Counted from the first letter of the stretch, positions 37,497-47,848 are shown. The stretch is DNA of 64,000 nt from Vibrio ishigakensis (GCF_024347675.1 NZ_AP024881.1:124001-188000), one strand, 5' to 3'. Notes: generated by a model from the sequence alone, not told the origin. Numbers and translations are program-made.

Positions 37497-38579
37497 CTAT
37501 TTAGTCTCCATTAAGTGTCTAAAGTAACTTTCATGCTCAGTGACTGCTCTTAACAGACTGAATTCTTGCTCCATTCTTTTCTTAGAAGCTTTACCCATGG
37601 ATGCTAAGTCGACTTCACCAGAAATAAAAAGCTCAATGGCTTTTGTTAGTTGCTCTTTGTTTCCTGCAGTTACAACCTTACCGTTAACATCATCAGTGAT
37701 GAGTTCTGGGGACCCTCCAGTTGTCGTGACAATAGAGGGCTTGCTTACTGCCATCGCTTCGATGATTGTTTTAGGTAACCCTTCGCCACTAACTGAAGGT
37801 TGAATCTGAAAATCTGACATAGCCATCAGGTTAGAGATGTCTTTCCTGAAACCCAAAAAGTGAATCTGCGCAGACAAGGCAAAATTTTGCGCATATTCTT
37901 GCAAAGCTTCCATTCCATTGCCGACTAAGACTAGGTGAAAATTGGGGTTATCGATGTCTTTAATAGCGTCCAAAAGTACTTTAACACCTTTCGATGGCCT
38001 CGAATTGGCAACGCATATCCCTATCTTGCTGCCTTCAGGAATGTTGAGATCAGCTCTAGGAACGGGAGAAGGGTCATACCAGTCAGTGTCATGTCCTTTG
38101 TGGATAGTGACGATATTTTCTTTATTGTGCCATACCTTTTTCAATACTTGTTGCCTAACCGCCTCACTCACACAAACAACACCATCTACGCGAGGATGTA
38201 GAGCTGTTAAGTAAGACGTAGGGTCATATCTATGTAGCCCACTAATTGTTCCCCTATATGCTATGAGCTTGGCTTTTGTGCCTATGCATGCAAAGGCTGC
38301 ATTGGGAATGGTTTTAGAGTTGTAGGCGTAACATATATCTATATTTTTGCTTTTAATTATGGATCTAATCGTTTTTATCGAATCAAAGCAGATCTTTTTC
38401 GAAGGGTAAGAGTCAACGACCTCTATGCCAAACTCTTTAAACCTAGAGACGTATTCAGCATCTCCTTGGGTCACAATGGTGATTGAATGTCCTTGTTTTG
38501 AAAGCTCGATATAGACTTCAGCTTCGGGTCTAACCGCGTGCCAATTGCTTTTATAAGAGCTACAGACCAGTATATTCAC
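37497..38579 (-). CDS. Glycosyltransferase family 4
   Basis: 360 aa GT-B transferase. It begins MNILVCSSYKSNWHAVRPEA and has YRGTISGLHRYDP, VCVSEAVRQQV and the donor-binding IQPSVSGEGLPKTIIEAMAV near residue 255-275. ATG overlaps the ligase stop by four bases (TGA/ATGA type), indicating co-expression. Substrate unknown. Confidence 0.85.
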   Translation of the reverse strand: MNILVCSSYKSNWHAVRPEAEVYIELSKQGHSITIVTQGDAEYVSRFKEFGIEVVDSYPSKKICFDSIKTIRSIIKSKNIDICYAYNSKTIPNAAFACIGTKAKLIAYRGTISGLHRYDPTSYLTALHPRVDGVVCVSEAVRQQVLKKVWHNKENIVTIHKGHDTDWYDPSPVPRADLNIPEGSKIGICVANSRPSKGVKVLLDAIKDIDNPNFHLVLVGNGMEALQEYAQNFALSAQIHFLGFRKDISNLMAMSDFQIQPSVSGEGLPKTIIEAMAVSKPSIVTTTGGSPELITDDVNGKVVTAGNKEQLTKAIELFISGEVDLASMGKASKKRMEQEFSLLRAVTEHESYFRHLMETK

Positions 38580-39775
38580 TTTTCGCTACCTCGGGGCAGT
38601 TTGGCATAAAATAGAGCTGTAAAGATAATGAAATACAGAATTCCAGATTGATGATTGATAAAGTTTTGTGTCAGTGCGTAACCCATCGTAGATGCAACAT
38701 GCACAATACCAAGTAGGGCATAGATAGACTCTGTTTTAATGTAGGATAGAGTAAATAGGTATAAAGGGTAACCAAAGAACCCCAACAAGACTATTAAACC
38801 TATGCTGCCTTTAATCGAAGCTTCTTCGATGTAATTATTATGTAAGCGAGAGTGTTTGAGGATGCTTCTGTCTGCAAATCCGTCATTTATCGCTTCATGT
38901 TTGCTTTTTATGCGATCGGCATAGCCGGTGCCAAATACAGGGTTATTAATGAACGCATGTAATCCCGCTTTCCACATTTCAAAGCGATAACCAACGGAGG
39001 TGTTACTTTTGTCTTTAGTGAGGTAAACATCTATCTGCTTGTAAGCAACAGCAACTCGCTTGCTGACCGATGAATACCCCATCACTGAAATCAATATCGC
39101 AGAAACTAATATTACGGCAGTAGCGCGGCGGGATATTACCTTACGGTGCAATATAAGGATTGCGATTATTATAAATGGACTAAGCACCCATCCGCCACGA
39201 GCACCGGAAAGAAAGCTCGCCGAGATCCCGAGTAAACAGGCAAACGTTGCGAAAGCTATCGGTTTGTAATCTTTGCCTTGTTTTATGAACTCAAAGACTA
39301 AAGCTAAAGAAAACAGCCCTAGAGACATTGAAAAGTTACCCGATTGAATAACCATAAAGCCAGGGATGTCGAACGCTCGCACTCCCAAGATAAAATAGTG
39401 GTAGTAGCCCAACAACCCAGTAAAAATACCTCCTAAAAGGAGACCAGATACAAGAAAACGCTCAGATGGAGGGTACTTTAACAGCAGCATTATGGTTGGG
39501 ATTACTAATAAAGCTCGGCTTGGAGCATCAAGATTTTTTAGTTCACCACCCATCAAAAGAACTGACAGAGCTGTACAGAAAAAGTACATAGAAAGGGCGA
39601 GAAATAGCCGCTTATCTTCTTTTGTTAGTTTAACGTTTTTAGTATGAGGCAGTGCGAATAGGCTGATCACTATAAGAGGGATAGTAAACCAAGCATAGCT
39701 GTTTTCAGCGACTAGAAAAAACGCAGGAATGAGCAGTGCGAATATGGAAGTAAGTCTAGGTAATTGATTAGTCAT
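38576..39775 (-). CDS. waaL: O-antigen ligase (WaaL/Wzy-C superfamily)
   Basis: Polytopic inner-membrane protein, about 399 aa, with roughly a dozen hydrophobic segments and one long periplasmic loop. The loop holds YRFEMWKAGLHAF, NPVFGTGYADR and SRLHNNYIEEASIKG; the His there matches the conserved WaaL His. It would join O-antigen (or another polymer) to the lipid A-core. ATG 39775 overlaps the waaF-like stop; an ATG at 39811 is an alternative start. The family cannot be told apart from polymerases by sequence alone, but the core-locus position favours a ligase. Confidence 0.83.
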   Translation of the reverse strand: MTNQLPRLTSIFALLIPAFFLVAENSYAWFTIPLIVISLFALPHTKNVKLTKEDKRLFLALSMYFFCTALSVLLMGGELKNLDAPSRALLVIPTIMLLLKYPPSERFLVSGLLLGGIFTGLLGYYHYFILGVRAFDIPGFMVIQSGNFSMSLGLFSLALVFEFIKQGKDYKPIAFATFACLLGISASFLSGARGGWVLSPFIIIAILILHRKVISRRATAVILVSAILISVMGYSSVSKRVAVAYKQIDVYLTKDKSNTSVGYRFEMWKAGLHAFINNPVFGTGYADRIKSKHEAINDGFADRSILKHSRLHNNYIEEASIKGSIGLIVLLGFFGYPLYLFTLSYIKTESIYALLGIVHVASTMGYALTQNFINHQSGILYFIIFTALFYAKLPRGSEK

Positions 39776-40799
39776 TAAGTAATTTACTGATGTCTGAGGG
39801 AGCAATTTCATTCAAGCATCTAAGGTGTCCAAGTGGACACTCTCGTTTAAAGCATGGACGACATTCGATCTCTGTGTTTACAATATTCAACTTCTCTGTC
39901 AAAGGTGGCGTATATTCTGGAGAAGTAGAGCCATAGATACCTATGACATGGCTTCCAACGGCGGCTGCTACATGCATTAATCCTGAGTCATTGCTGACAA
40001 CATATTTACATTGTGACAGTAGATCTACAGCTTCTTCTAATGAGGTTTTTCCAGCTAAGTCAAATATGTGCTCTTGATTTGAATCTTTTTGAGAAGAAAC
40101 AATTTGAGATGTGGTCTCTTCATCCTTTTGTGAACCAAATAACCATACTTGGTAACCATTATCTAATAGTTGACCTGCTAGTTCGGCATAGTGCTCTGTT
40201 GGCCACTTTTTTGCTGGACCAAACTCCGCTCCGGGGCATAATCCAACGATCTTAGAGTTAAGATTAAGTCCAAATTTTGTCGCACTCTTTTCAACTATTG
40301 TTCTATCCAATACAAGCTTTGGCCATGGGATATTAGTCAAACCACCAAGGCTTGATGAATCCAACATATCCCCTTTAGGGTGGGCGAGTGCCACATACCT
40401 TTCTACCATATAAGTAAAAGACTTTTTATTCAGGCGAATATCATTGAGCAAACCATATCGACTCTCTCCCTTCCACCCAGTTCGGATAGGGATACCAGCA
40501 AAAAATGGAATTAATGAAGACTTCGCAGAGTTTGGTAATACATAAGCATGATCATACTGCTTTGAGCGTAGCTGTTTACCAATTTGATATCTTTGAGTGA
40601 GTTTGAATTCACCATGAGAGAGTGGCATATCAATAGCTTGATGTATCTCAGGCATCCTTGTTAGCAGGGGCTTGCACCAAGCAGGAGCTAAAACGTCTAT
40701 TTGGCTATTGGGGCTTTGTATTTTAAGTTGTCGATAAAGAGATTGACTCATTACCATGTCGCCAACCCAGGAGGGGCCTATGATGAGTATCTTTTTCAT
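39768..40799 (-). CDS. waaF: ADP-heptose:LPS heptosyltransferase II WaaF
   Basis: GT9 enzyme, 343 aa, that adds the second heptose to the inner core. Motifs KKILIIGPSWVGDMVMSQSL at residues 2-21, GLCPGAEFGPAKKWP near 186, SNDSGLMHVAAAVGSHVIGI near 265 and a C-terminal cysteine cluster (CRPCFKRECPLGHLRC) typical of WaaF. ATG overlaps the upstream acyltransferase stop. Confidence 0.93.
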   Translation of the reverse strand: MKKILIIGPSWVGDMVMSQSLYRQLKIQSPNSQIDVLAPAWCKPLLTRMPEIHQAIDMPLSHGEFKLTQRYQIGKQLRSKQYDHAYVLPNSAKSSLIPFFAGIPIRTGWKGESRYGLLNDIRLNKKSFTYMVERYVALAHPKGDMLDSSSLGGLTNIPWPKLVLDRTIVEKSATKFGLNLNSKIVGLCPGAEFGPAKKWPTEHYAELAGQLLDNGYQVWLFGSQKDEETTSQIVSSQKDSNQEHIFDLAGKTSLEEAVDLLSQCKYVVSNDSGLMHVAAAVGSHVIGIYGSTSPEYTPPLTEKLNIVNTEIECRPCFKRECPLGHLRCLNEIAPSDISKLLND

Positions 40800-41773
40800 T
40801 GGGGTTCTTCAGGTAGGGGAGTATCGTAAATATATGAACCATCTTGCTGAGAGTGCAAAAGCTTGAGGTTCCACATGTATTGTTCGGGCTTGTCTTGGCA
40901 ACACATTTCAATAAATCGATTCATTGCAGTCGCGTCTCCCTCTGGTGTTTCAGTTGGAAAATTTTCCAATGCCGGATAGATATCAATCACAAATCTGCCT
41001 GTTTTAATATCAAACTCTGTCCAAAGCGGAATAATCTTAGAGTTGGTTGTTTTGGCTAAAAAACCCATTACGGGGAGCGTTGCCTTCGTCGTAGCACAAA
41101 AATCCACAAACACGCTCTTTTTGGCGCCATGATCTTGATCTGGCAAGAAATAGCCAATGTAGCCATCATTAACCGCTTTAATGAAAGGTTTTATACCGCC
41201 AGATCTTTCGTAGAGTCGGCCACCATAGCGCTTGCGCTGCTTAGACATAGCCCATTCGCTCAATGGATTCTTTTGGCTCTTGACCATGGTGCAAACAGAA
41301 TGTCCCTGGGAAGCAAGTAACATAGCAAAGACGTCGACAGACCATGTGTGAGGCACTAGAAAAATGATATTTTGGTTTGTGGATCTTTGTTCGTTAAAAT
41401 TTTCTAACCCATTCACAACAGTATTTCTAGCCAGCCACTTCCTGTTGCGCAGTGTCAACAGAGGGAAACGCATGAGATAAGCCCCTGCTGTCGATATCAT
41501 ATTATAAATGATCTCTTCACGTTCTTTTTGGGGCATTTTAGGGTAGCAATAACTCAGGTTTACCCTTGCTCTCTGGGCTTGTCCTTTTGACCTAGAAACT
41601 ACTTTCTTGGCCGCACAAAGCGCAAGCCATCTATGAAGTCGTAGGGGCATTAAACTGAATGGGATGGCAAATAGGATACCAAGCCAAGTTGCCCAGTACT
41701 TAGGAGCTAAGAATCTTGTCTCGAATTTAGGACTGTATTCTTTAGGGTCGAAGTCATAGCGCGTGTTTTTCAT
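40796..41773 (-). CDS. Lipid A late acyltransferase (LpxM/LpxN-like)
   Basis: 325 aa membrane-associated acyltransferase of the HtrB/MsbB family. Catalytic HxxxxD motif is HTWSVD near residue 143. An N-terminal hydrophobic anchor lies near residues 28-45, and the C-terminal YMWNLKLL is typical of the LpxM branch. It would transfer a secondary acyl chain to Kdo2-lipid A, or a hydroxyacyl chain as LpxN does in V. cholerae. The exact acyl group is not determinable. Confidence 0.88.
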   Translation of the reverse strand: MKNTRYDFDPKEYSPKFETRFLAPKYWATWLGILFAIPFSLMPLRLHRWLALCAAKKVVSRSKGQAQRARVNLSYCYPKMPQKEREEIIYNMISTAGAYLMRFPLLTLRNRKWLARNTVVNGLENFNEQRSTNQNIIFLVPHTWSVDVFAMLLASQGHSVCTMVKSQKNPLSEWAMSKQRKRYGGRLYERSGGIKPFIKAVNDGYIGYFLPDQDHGAKKSVFVDFCATTKATLPVMGFLAKTTNSKIIPLWTEFDIKTGRFVIDIYPALENFPTETPEGDATAMNRFIEMCCQDKPEQYMWNLKLLHSQQDGSYIYDTPLPEEPQ

Positions 41774-41785
41774 TTGCTAACTTGG

Positions 41786-42727
41786 CTACTTATTTATGAT
41801 ATCTAAATACTCAGCAACACCGTCAGCCACTGTTTTGAACTTATGGTTGCAGCCCGTCTTACGAAGTTTAGTTAGGTCGGCTTGAGTGTACTCTTGATAA
41901 ACACCCTTTAAGTGTTCAGGGAATGGAATTGTTTCGAACTTACCCTTTCCATGATGTTTAATTACCGCTTTTGCGACTTCTTCAAAAGACTCCGCGTTGC
42001 CAGTGCCTAGATTGAAAATACCAGACTGATTGTTTTCCCAGAACCAAATATTAACCGCTGCAACGTCTCCAACGTAGACAAAATCGCGTTTGAATCCTTC
42101 ACTACCTTCAAACAGCTTAGGATTTTCACCCGCATTCATTTGGTTGTTTAGATGAAAAGCCACAGATGCCATTGATCCTTTGTGCTGTTCGCGAGGGCCG
42201 TATACGTTGAAGTAACGGAAACCTGTTACTTGGGATAGTGTCTCTCCATGCGCTTCAGCTTCAGCAAAAACACCACGGACATAGTTGTCAAACTGCTGTT
42301 TAGAATAACCGTAGACGTTTAGTGCCCCCTCGTAAGGCTTTTCTTCGATAAATGTGTCCGTTTCACCATAGGTAGCAGCGGAGGATGCATATAGAAACGG
42401 AATTTCTCGCTCCAAGCAGTAATGCAGAAGTTCTTTTGAGTATTCATAATTGTTATGCATTATGTACTTGCCATCCCACTCGGTGGTGGCTGAGCATGCG
42501 CCTTCATGGAAAATGGCATCGATAGGGCCGAAGTTTTCTCCTGCCATAATCTGAACTAGGAAGTCTTCTTTGTCCATGTAATCGGTGATGTCGAGATCGA
42601 CAAGGTTTGCAAACTTACGGCCATTCTTGAGGTTATCGACAACTAAGATGTCATCTATACCTCTATCATTTAGCGCTTTTACAATATTGCTACCAATCAT
42701 TCCTGCGCCACCGGTTACTATGAACAT
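41786..42727 (-). CDS. hldD: ADP-L-glycero-D-manno-heptose 6-epimerase HldD
   Basis: 313 aa extended SDR enzyme that makes the ADP-L,D-heptose used by the GT9 proteins of this locus. NAD(P) motif [10 protein letters not shown] at residues 5-14, [14 protein letters not shown] near 79, catalytic YGYSKQQFD near 138 and [13 protein letters not shown] near 172-184. First gene of the - strand core operon, divergent from ugd. Confidence 0.97.
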   Translation of the reverse strand: MFIVTGGAGMIGSNIVKALNDRGIDDILVVDNLKNGRKFANLVDLDITDYMDKEDFLVQIMAGENFGPIDAIFHEGACSATTEWDGKYIMHNNYEYSKELLHYCLEREIPFLYASSAATYGETDTFIEEKPYEGALNVYGYSKQQFDNYVRGVFAEAEAHGETLSQVTGFRYFNVYGPREQHKGSMASVAFHLNNQMNAGENPKLFEGSEGFKRDFVYVGDVAAVNIWFWENNQSGIFNLGTGNAESFEEVAKAVIKHHGKGKFETIPFPEHLKGVYQEYTQADLTKLRKTGCNHKFKTVADGVAEYLDIINK

Positions 42728-42890
42728 AATACTTCCTAATATTTATCTATATTGAGAGGATTATAGCAATGCATTCATGGGGTTAACAGTCGTATAAGAT
42801 ACTTCGGCATTGTTTTCAGGATATGGTATCGTTATTTATATAAGCCTGTATGAATAGACATTCAGGTAGGTTGAGAAAACAGAGAATAAT

Positions 42891-44057
42891 ATGAAAATTG
42901 CAATCGCTGGTACCGGCTATGTCGGTCTCTCTAACGCAGTATTATTGGCGCAGCACCATGAGGTTGTTGCGGTAGACATCATTTCAGAGAAAGTTGAGCT
43001 TCTTAATACTGGTAAGTCACCTATCGCAGACGCTGAGATTGAGCAGTTTTTAACTAAAAAAGAGCTTAACTTTACCGCCACTCTCGATAAAGAGTTAGCT
43101 TATAAAGATGCTGAGTACGTGGTTATCGCAACACCGACGGATTACGACCCTCAGACTAACTACTTCAATACCTCATCGGTTGAAGCAGTAATTCGAGATG
43201 TTAAGGCTATCAATCCAGATGCGGTGATGGTGATTAAATCGACCGTGCCGGTAGGCTATACAGCGCGCATCAAACAAGAGCTTGAGAGCGAGAACATCAT
43301 TTTCTCTCCTGAGTTTTTGCGTGAAGGTCGTGCTCTGTATGACAACCTTCACCCATCCCGAATTATTGTGGGTGAGCGCAGTGAGCGTGCGAAACGCTTT
43401 GCCGAGCTACTTGTCGAAGGTGCAGAGAAAGAGAATATCGACGTTCTTTTCACTGACTCTACTGAAGCAGAGGCGGTTAAGCTTTTCTCTAACACTTATC
43501 TTGCTCTGCGTGTGGCTTATTTTAATGAGCTAGACTCCTATGCTGAAGCGCATGGTTTGGATACGCGTCAGATCATTGAAGGTGTTGGCCTAGACCCACG
43601 CATCGGTAATCACTATAACAACCCATCATTTGGTTATGGTGGCTACTGCTTACCTAAGGATACTAAGCAACTTCTGGCTAACTATCAGGAAGTACCGAAC
43701 AACATCATCGGTGCTATCGTTGATGCGAACCGTACCCGAAAGGACTTCATCTCAGACTCTATCTTGAAGCGTCAGCCTAAGGTTGTGGGTATCTATCGTC
43801 TGATCATGAAGGCGGGTTCGGACAACTTCCGTGCTTCATCTGTACAGGGCATCATGAAACGCCTCAAGGCCAAAGGTATTGAGGTTGTGGTTTATGAGCC
43901 TGTGCTTGAGGAAGAGCATTTCTTCCACTCCAAGAACATTCGAGACTTGGAAGAGTTCAAGAAAGTATCAGATGTGATTGTGTCTAACCGTATGGTTGAT
44001 GAGATTCGTGACGTTGCAGATAAGGTTTACACTCGAGACCTATTTGGTAGCGACTAA
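42891..44057 (+). CDS. ugd: UDP-glucose 6-dehydrogenase Ugd
   Basis: 388 aa enzyme that oxidises UDP-glucose to UDP-glucuronate. Rossmann motif [10 protein letters not shown] at residues 5-14, [10 protein letters not shown] near 115, [12 protein letters not shown] near 140 and catalytic Cys in [14 protein letters not shown] near 250. Divergent from hldD and the last LPS-related gene on this side. UDP-GlcA can feed the epimerase at 24935-25939 or be used directly. Confidence 0.96.
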   Translation: MKIAIAGTGYVGLSNAVLLAQHHEVVAVDIISEKVELLNTGKSPIADAEIEQFLTKKELNFTATLDKELAYKDAEYVVIATPTDYDPQTNYFNTSSVEAVIRDVKAINPDAVMVIKSTVPVGYTARIKQELESENIIFSPEFLREGRALYDNLHPSRIIVGERSERAKRFAELLVEGAEKENIDVLFTDSTEAEAVKLFSNTYLALRVAYFNELDSYAEAHGLDTRQIIEGVGLDPRIGNHYNNPSFGYGGYCLPKDTKQLLANYQEVPNNIIGAIVDANRTRKDFISDSILKRQPKVVGIYRLIMKAGSDNFRASSVQGIMKRLKAKGIEVVVYEPVLEEEHFFHSKNIRDLEEFKKVSDVIVSNRMVDEIRDVADKVYTRDLFGSD

Positions 44058-44079
44058 TCGAGATTCGCGAAGAAAAGAA

Positions 44080-44106
44080 AAGGCGCTCAATAGAGCGCCT
44101 TAGTTT
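44080..44106. terminator. Bidirectional terminator between ugd and hslU
   Basis: AAGGCGCTC (44080-44088), loop AATA, GAGCGCCTT (44093-44101), a perfect nine-pair stem. T-rich stretches follow on both strands (AGTTTT on +, TTTTCTTTTC on -). Confidence 0.88.
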
Positions 44107-44125
44107 TATCTGCTGATTGGCTTTA

Positions 44126-45457
44126 TTAAAGAATAAAGCGACTTAGGTCTTCGTCTTCAACCAGTTTGCCTAGTTTGCCTTCTACATAGTTTGAATCGAT
44201 AACAACCTTGCTGCCAGACTGCTCGGTTGCATCGTAAGAAATCTCATCCATCAGACGCTCCATCACAGTGTGCAGACGGCGTGCACCGATGTTTTCTGTG
44301 GTTTCATTGACCTGCCATGCCGCTTCTGCAATGCGAGTGATGCCATCTTTAGTGAACTCCACATCGACTTCTTCAGTTTTTAGAAGGGCAACGTATTGCT
44401 CAGAGAGAGAGGCTCGAGGCTCAGTTAGGATACGTTCAAAGTCATGGCTTGATAGCGCTTCTAGCTCAACTCGGATCGGCAGACGACCTTGCAACTCTGG
44501 GATCAGATCTGAAGGTTTAGCTACCTGGAATGCGCCCGATGCGATAAACAGGATATGGTCGGTTTTAACCATTCCATGCTTGGTAGACACCGTGCTACCC
44601 TCGATTAGAGGTAGTAGGTCACGCTGAACACCTTCGCGAGATACATCTGGGCCAGAGCTTTCGCCACGCTTACAGATCTTGTCAATCTCATCGATAAACA
44701 CGATTCCGTTGTTTTCAACGTTATAGATAGCGTTTTCTTTTAGCTCTTCTTGATTCACCAGCTTGGCAGCTTCTTCTTCAACCAGAGACTTGAACGCATC
44801 TTTGATCTTTAGTTTGCGCGATTTCTTGGTGTTACCAGCAAGATTTTGGAACATACCTTGTAGCTGATTAGTCATCTCTTCCATGCCTGGTGGTGACATG
44901 ATTTCCACGCCCATTTGCGGCGCCGCTACTTCGATATCGATCTCTTTATCGTCTAGCTTGCCTTCACGCAGTTTCTTGCGGAAGATTTGACGAGTATTAG
45001 AGGTGTCTTCACCTTTTTCGTTCTGGCCCCAAGCATCGCGTGCAGGTGGCAGTAGGGCATCTAGGATACGCTCTTCTGCTTGCTCTTCAGCACGGAATTT
45101 CACTTTTTCGGTTGCTTGCTGGTGAGTCATCTTTACGGCAACATCGGTTAGGTCGCGAATGATGGTCTCAACTTCTTTACCTACGTAACCCACCTCGGTG
45201 AACTTGGTCGCTTCAACCTTGATAAAAGGAGCGTTAGCAAGCTTCGCAAGACGACGGGCAATTTCGGTTTTACCTACGCCGGTTGGACCGATCATTAGGA
45301 TATTTTTTGGGGTCACTTCAGCGCGCAGACCTTCTTCAAGCTGCATACGACGCCAGCGGTTACGCAGTGCGATAGCAACAGAGCGCTTAGCTTTTTCTTG
45401 GCCAATGATGTGGCGATTCAGTTCGTGAACGATTTCACGAGGAGTCATTTCAGACAT
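44126..45457 (-). CDS. hslU: HslUV protease ATPase subunit HslU
   Basis: 443 aa AAA+ unfoldase that feeds proteins to HslV. Walker A GPTGVGKT at residues 57-64, Walker [11 protein letters not shown] near 255, sensor region and C-terminal [10 protein letters not shown], the tail that docks on HslV. The inserted I-domain lies between. Follows hslV by 14 bases, in the same operon. Confidence 0.98.
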   Translation of the reverse strand: MSEMTPREIVHELNRHIIGQEKAKRSVAIALRNRWRRMQLEEGLRAEVTPKNILMIGPTGVGKTEIARRLAKLANAPFIKVEATKFTEVGYVGKEVETIIRDLTDVAVKMTHQQATEKVKFRAEEQAEERILDALLPPARDAWGQNEKGEDTSNTRQIFRKKLREGKLDDKEIDIEVAAPQMGVEIMSPPGMEEMTNQLQGMFQNLAGNTKKSRKLKIKDAFKSLVEEEAAKLVNQEELKENAIYNVENNGIVFIDEIDKICKRGESSGPDVSREGVQRDLLPLIEGSTVSTKHGMVKTDHILFIASGAFQVAKPSDLIPELQGRLPIRVELEALSSHDFERILTEPRASLSEQYVALLKTEEVDVEFTKDGITRIAEAAWQVNETTENIGARRLHTVMERLMDEISYDATEQSGSKVVIDSNYVEGKLGKLVEDEDLSRFIL

Positions 45458-45471
45458 GCGAAATTCCTTAA

Positions 45472-45996
45472 TTAGTATTCAAGCTCATCGATGGTGTGAT
45501 GGTGGTTAGTGAACACACAAATATCACCAGCGATGTTTAGCGATTTCTCTGCGATCTCGCGTGCGTCTAGTTCGGTATTTTCTAGAAGTGCAGTAGCGGC
45601 CGCTTGTGCAAAGTTACCACCTGAGCCGATTGCGATTAGGTCGTTTTCTGGTTGAACCACATCACCATTACCTGTGATGATAAGAGAAGCGGTTTCATCG
45701 GCTACGGCTAGCAGTGCTTCTAGGCGACGCAGTGCGCGGTCGCTACGCCAATCTTTGGCTAGCTCAACGGCTGCACGAGTCAAATGGCCTTGATGCATTT
45801 GAAGCTTGCTTTCAAAGCGTTCGAATAGGGTAAAGGCATCAGCAGTACCGCCAGCGAAGCCAGCTAGTACCTTGCCGTTGTATAGGCGACGTACTTTTTG
45901 GGCGTTGCCCTTCATTACAGTGTTGCCCAGGGATACTTGTCCATCACCTGCGATGACAACTTTATTGTTTCTACGTACGGATACTATGGTAGTCAC
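45472..45996 (-). CDS. hslV: HslUV protease proteolytic subunit HslV
   Basis: 174 aa Ntn-hydrolase peptidase. It uses a GTG start at 45996 with AAGGA upstream, followed by TTIVSVRR, so Thr becomes the N-terminal nucleophile after Met removal. [13 protein letters not shown] and [11 protein letters not shown] are family signatures. A sigma-32-like promoter lies directly upstream. Confidence 0.98.
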   Translation of the reverse strand: MTTIVSVRRNNKVVIAGDGQVSLGNTVMKGNAQKVRRLYNGKVLAGFAGGTADAFTLFERFESKLQMHQGHLTRAAVELAKDWRSDRALRRLEALLAVADETASLIITGNGDVVQPENDLIAIGSGGNFAQAAATALLENTELDAREIAEKSLNIAGDICVFTNHHHTIDELEY

Positions 45997-46032
45997 GAGG
46001 TTTCCTTAAATTTCACCAGTGAGATACCAATT

Positions 46033-46061
46033 GAATGGGGATGTGAGCAGATAAAATCAAG
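46033..46061 (-). promoter_or_regulatory. Sigma-32-like heat-shock promoter for hslVU
   Basis: On the - strand CTTGATT (46061-46055), 14 bases, CCCCATTC (46040-46033). This agrees with the RpoH consensus CTTGAAA / CCCCATNT: 5 of 7 in the -35 and the full CCCCAT core in the -10. It lies 37 bases before the hslV GTG, and its -35 overlaps the foot of the ftsN terminator. Confidence 0.7.
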
Positions 46062-46080
46062 CCCTCGAGAAGAGGGCTTG
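46050..46080 (-). terminator. ftsN terminator
   Basis: Perfect nine-pair stem CAAGCCCTC (46058-46066) with GAGGGCTTG (46072-46080), loop GAGAA. On the - strand it is followed by ATTTTAT, so it ends ftsN transcription upstream of hslV. Confidence 0.75.
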
Positions 46081-46087
46081 TGGGAAG

Positions 46088-46633
46088 TTAGTTTCCAGTA
46101 TCTTTCCAGATGACGCACGGCTCGATCTTGGCGCGCTGCAGTTTGTGCTTGTCTCGCTCGGCTTCGCGTTTACGTTCGTAAGGGCCAAGAGTCACGCGAT
46201 ACCAACTACTACCTTGACGCTGACGAATCTCACTAGACAATCCTTGGAAGGCGATATCCATCTTACGTTCTTCGGCTTGGGCACGGCTCTTATAGGCGCC
46301 GCACTGCATCACATAAGGGATCTCAGAAAGCTTCTCTTCTTTCGGCGTTACCTTCACCTCGCGCTCGGGCAGGGACTTAACATACTCCCACTTTTCCTCT
46401 GGAGGTGGCGGTAGAATCTCTTGCTCTTTGGTGGGTGCTTTTTCTACAGGCTTACTAACCACAGGCTTGGGTGGCTCAGGGTCCTGACTCAGTAGATAGA
46501 GACCATAACTGAAGCCCGCCACGAGAAGCACGGCCACGATTATGGCCTTCCATGGTTTTTTAGCAGGGGCGGACTTGCGCGTTGAGCGCTTGCTCGGGGC
46601 TCGGCCACCCTTTACGTAATCTTTTCTTGCCAC
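46088..46633 (-). CDS. ftsN: Cell division protein FtsN
   Basis: 181 aa bitopic division protein that triggers septal peptidoglycan synthesis. Short basic cytoplasmic tail, membrane segment at about residues 30-49 (AIIVAVLLVAGFSYGLYLLS), a Pro/Glu/Lys-rich linker and a C-terminal SPOR domain (about 105-181, with YVMQCGAYKSRAQAEERK) that binds denuded glycan. It uses a GTG start with weak ribosome binding sequence. Follows cytR on the same strand, 65 bases apart. Confidence 0.93.
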   Translation of the reverse strand: MARKDYVKGGRAPSKRSTRKSAPAKKPWKAIIVAVLLVAGFSYGLYLLSQDPEPPKPVVSKPVEKAPTKEQEILPPPPEEKWEYVKSLPEREVKVTPKEEKLSEIPYVMQCGAYKSRAQAEERKMDIAFQGLSSEIRQRQGSSWYRVTLGPYERKREAERDKHKLQRAKIEPCVIWKDTGN

Positions 46634-46698
46634 GCAATTGATTCTATAAAGTGAGTAATACTGGGTATGTTAAAGCAGAACTACCCTAGATAACAATA

Positions 46699-47703
46699 TT
46701 AGTGGCTCGGTGGCATGGTACTTTGACGCTGAATTAGTTCAGTATCCAGAAGACGAGAGCCGGTTCTTACATCATCACCATTCAATATGTTGAATAGCAT
46801 CTGAGTTGCTTGGTAGCCGATATCGAATCTTGGCTGTGCAACCGTGGTTAGTGCGGGCTCACAATATTCTGAGAACTCTATGTTATCGAAGCCGATGATA
46901 GAGATATCTTGCGGGATACGCATACCCATAGCCTTTGCCTCGCGCATTGCACCGATAGCCATCATGTCGTTGTGACAGAATACTGCAGTTGGAGGGGTAG
47001 GTGAGCCGAGTAGTTTACGCATCGCCTTTGCCCCTGAATCAAAGCTAAAGTCGCCAGATACAGATTTGGTTAGGTCGATAGTTAACCCAGCACGGCGCAG
47101 AGCTTGCTGATAGCCTTGGCTACGGAAGTTCGATAGGGCTGAGGTATCAGGGCCTGTGATCTCCGCTATCTGTTTATGTCCTAGTTGGGCTAGATAATTA
47201 ACTGCTTCAAAAGAAGCGGTAAGGTTATCGATGTGAACGGTAGGCAATTCTAGCTCTGGAGCAAACTCACATGCCATCACCATAGGTGGCAGATTCTTTT
47301 GCTCGGCCTTGCTGGCATCGATGGGTAGGTCGGTACCTAAAAGAATAAGGCCATCGGCTTGCTTGGAATAGACAAGGTTTACTAACGAGTTATCGCGACA
47401 TTTCTGCTGATGGCTATCGCCATGCAGAACGAGATAGCCCTGTTCAGATGCAGCGTGCTCGATCCCGCGGATGATTTCAGAGAAGTAGGGATCGCAAAGA
47501 TCTGGCACGATCACCACTAGCGTCTTGGATTCGTTTCGTTTCACGCTACGCACCATGGTGTTTGGGCAGTAGCCTGATTCAACCACTGCATCCTCAACCT
47601 TCTTGCGTGTGGCAGAAGAAACTTTCTCTGGGTTCATTAACGCTCGCGATACTGTAGCGGTTGACACTCCTGCCAACTCAGCAACATCCTTCATCGTCGC
47701 CAT
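46699..47703 (-). CDS. cytR: LacI-family regulator CytR
   Basis: 334 aa repressor of nucleoside uptake and catabolism genes; in V. cholerae CytR also promotes competence and biofilm changes. HTH KDVAELAGVSTATVSRALMN at residues 5-24, then the periplasmic-binding-protein-like effector domain with DGLILLG, GFDNIEFSEYCEPALTTV and the usual C-terminus. Identity as CytR rests on this sequence and on the priA-cytR-ftsN-hslVU gene order. Confidence 0.92.
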   Translation of the reverse strand: MATMKDVAELAGVSTATVSRALMNPEKVSSATRKKVEDAVVESGYCPNTMVRSVKRNESKTLVVIVPDLCDPYFSEIIRGIEHAASEQGYLVLHGDSHQQKCRDNSLVNLVYSKQADGLILLGTDLPIDASKAEQKNLPPMVMACEFAPELELPTVHIDNLTASFEAVNYLAQLGHKQIAEITGPDTSALSNFRSQGYQQALRRAGLTIDLTKSVSGDFSFDSGAKAMRKLLGSPTPPTAVFCHNDMMAIGAMREAKAMGMRIPQDISIIGFDNIEFSEYCEPALTTVAQPRFDIGYQATQMLFNILNGDDVRTGSRLLDTELIQRQSTMPPSH

Positions 47704-47848
47704 GATTCACTTATCCTTATCTATTCGTTGCTTTGCTCTGGTTCGTCCGATGTAGAGCAGAACTGTCTCCGGTAAGAGACAGGCAAATAAGTGTAAACAT
47801 TTTTGTCCGTGACGTTTACGCTGAAAGTAGCATATTCCACCCGTTGCC

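Larger units (their letters stand above)
30721..38579. other. A+T-rich central block of the LPS locus
   Basis: The genes here use many A/T-ending codons (AAA, AAT, TTT, ATA) and long A or T runs, in clear contrast to the eps, met, ppc and arg regions. It holds the kinase, nucleotidyltransferase-HAD, both WavE copies, one GT9, two GT4 and one GT2 gene, in two arms that converge near 34.6 kb. Flanking LPS genes (waaA, hldD, ugd) are conserved, which suggests that the middle has been exchanged while the ends stayed. Boundaries are approximate. Confidence 0.6.
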
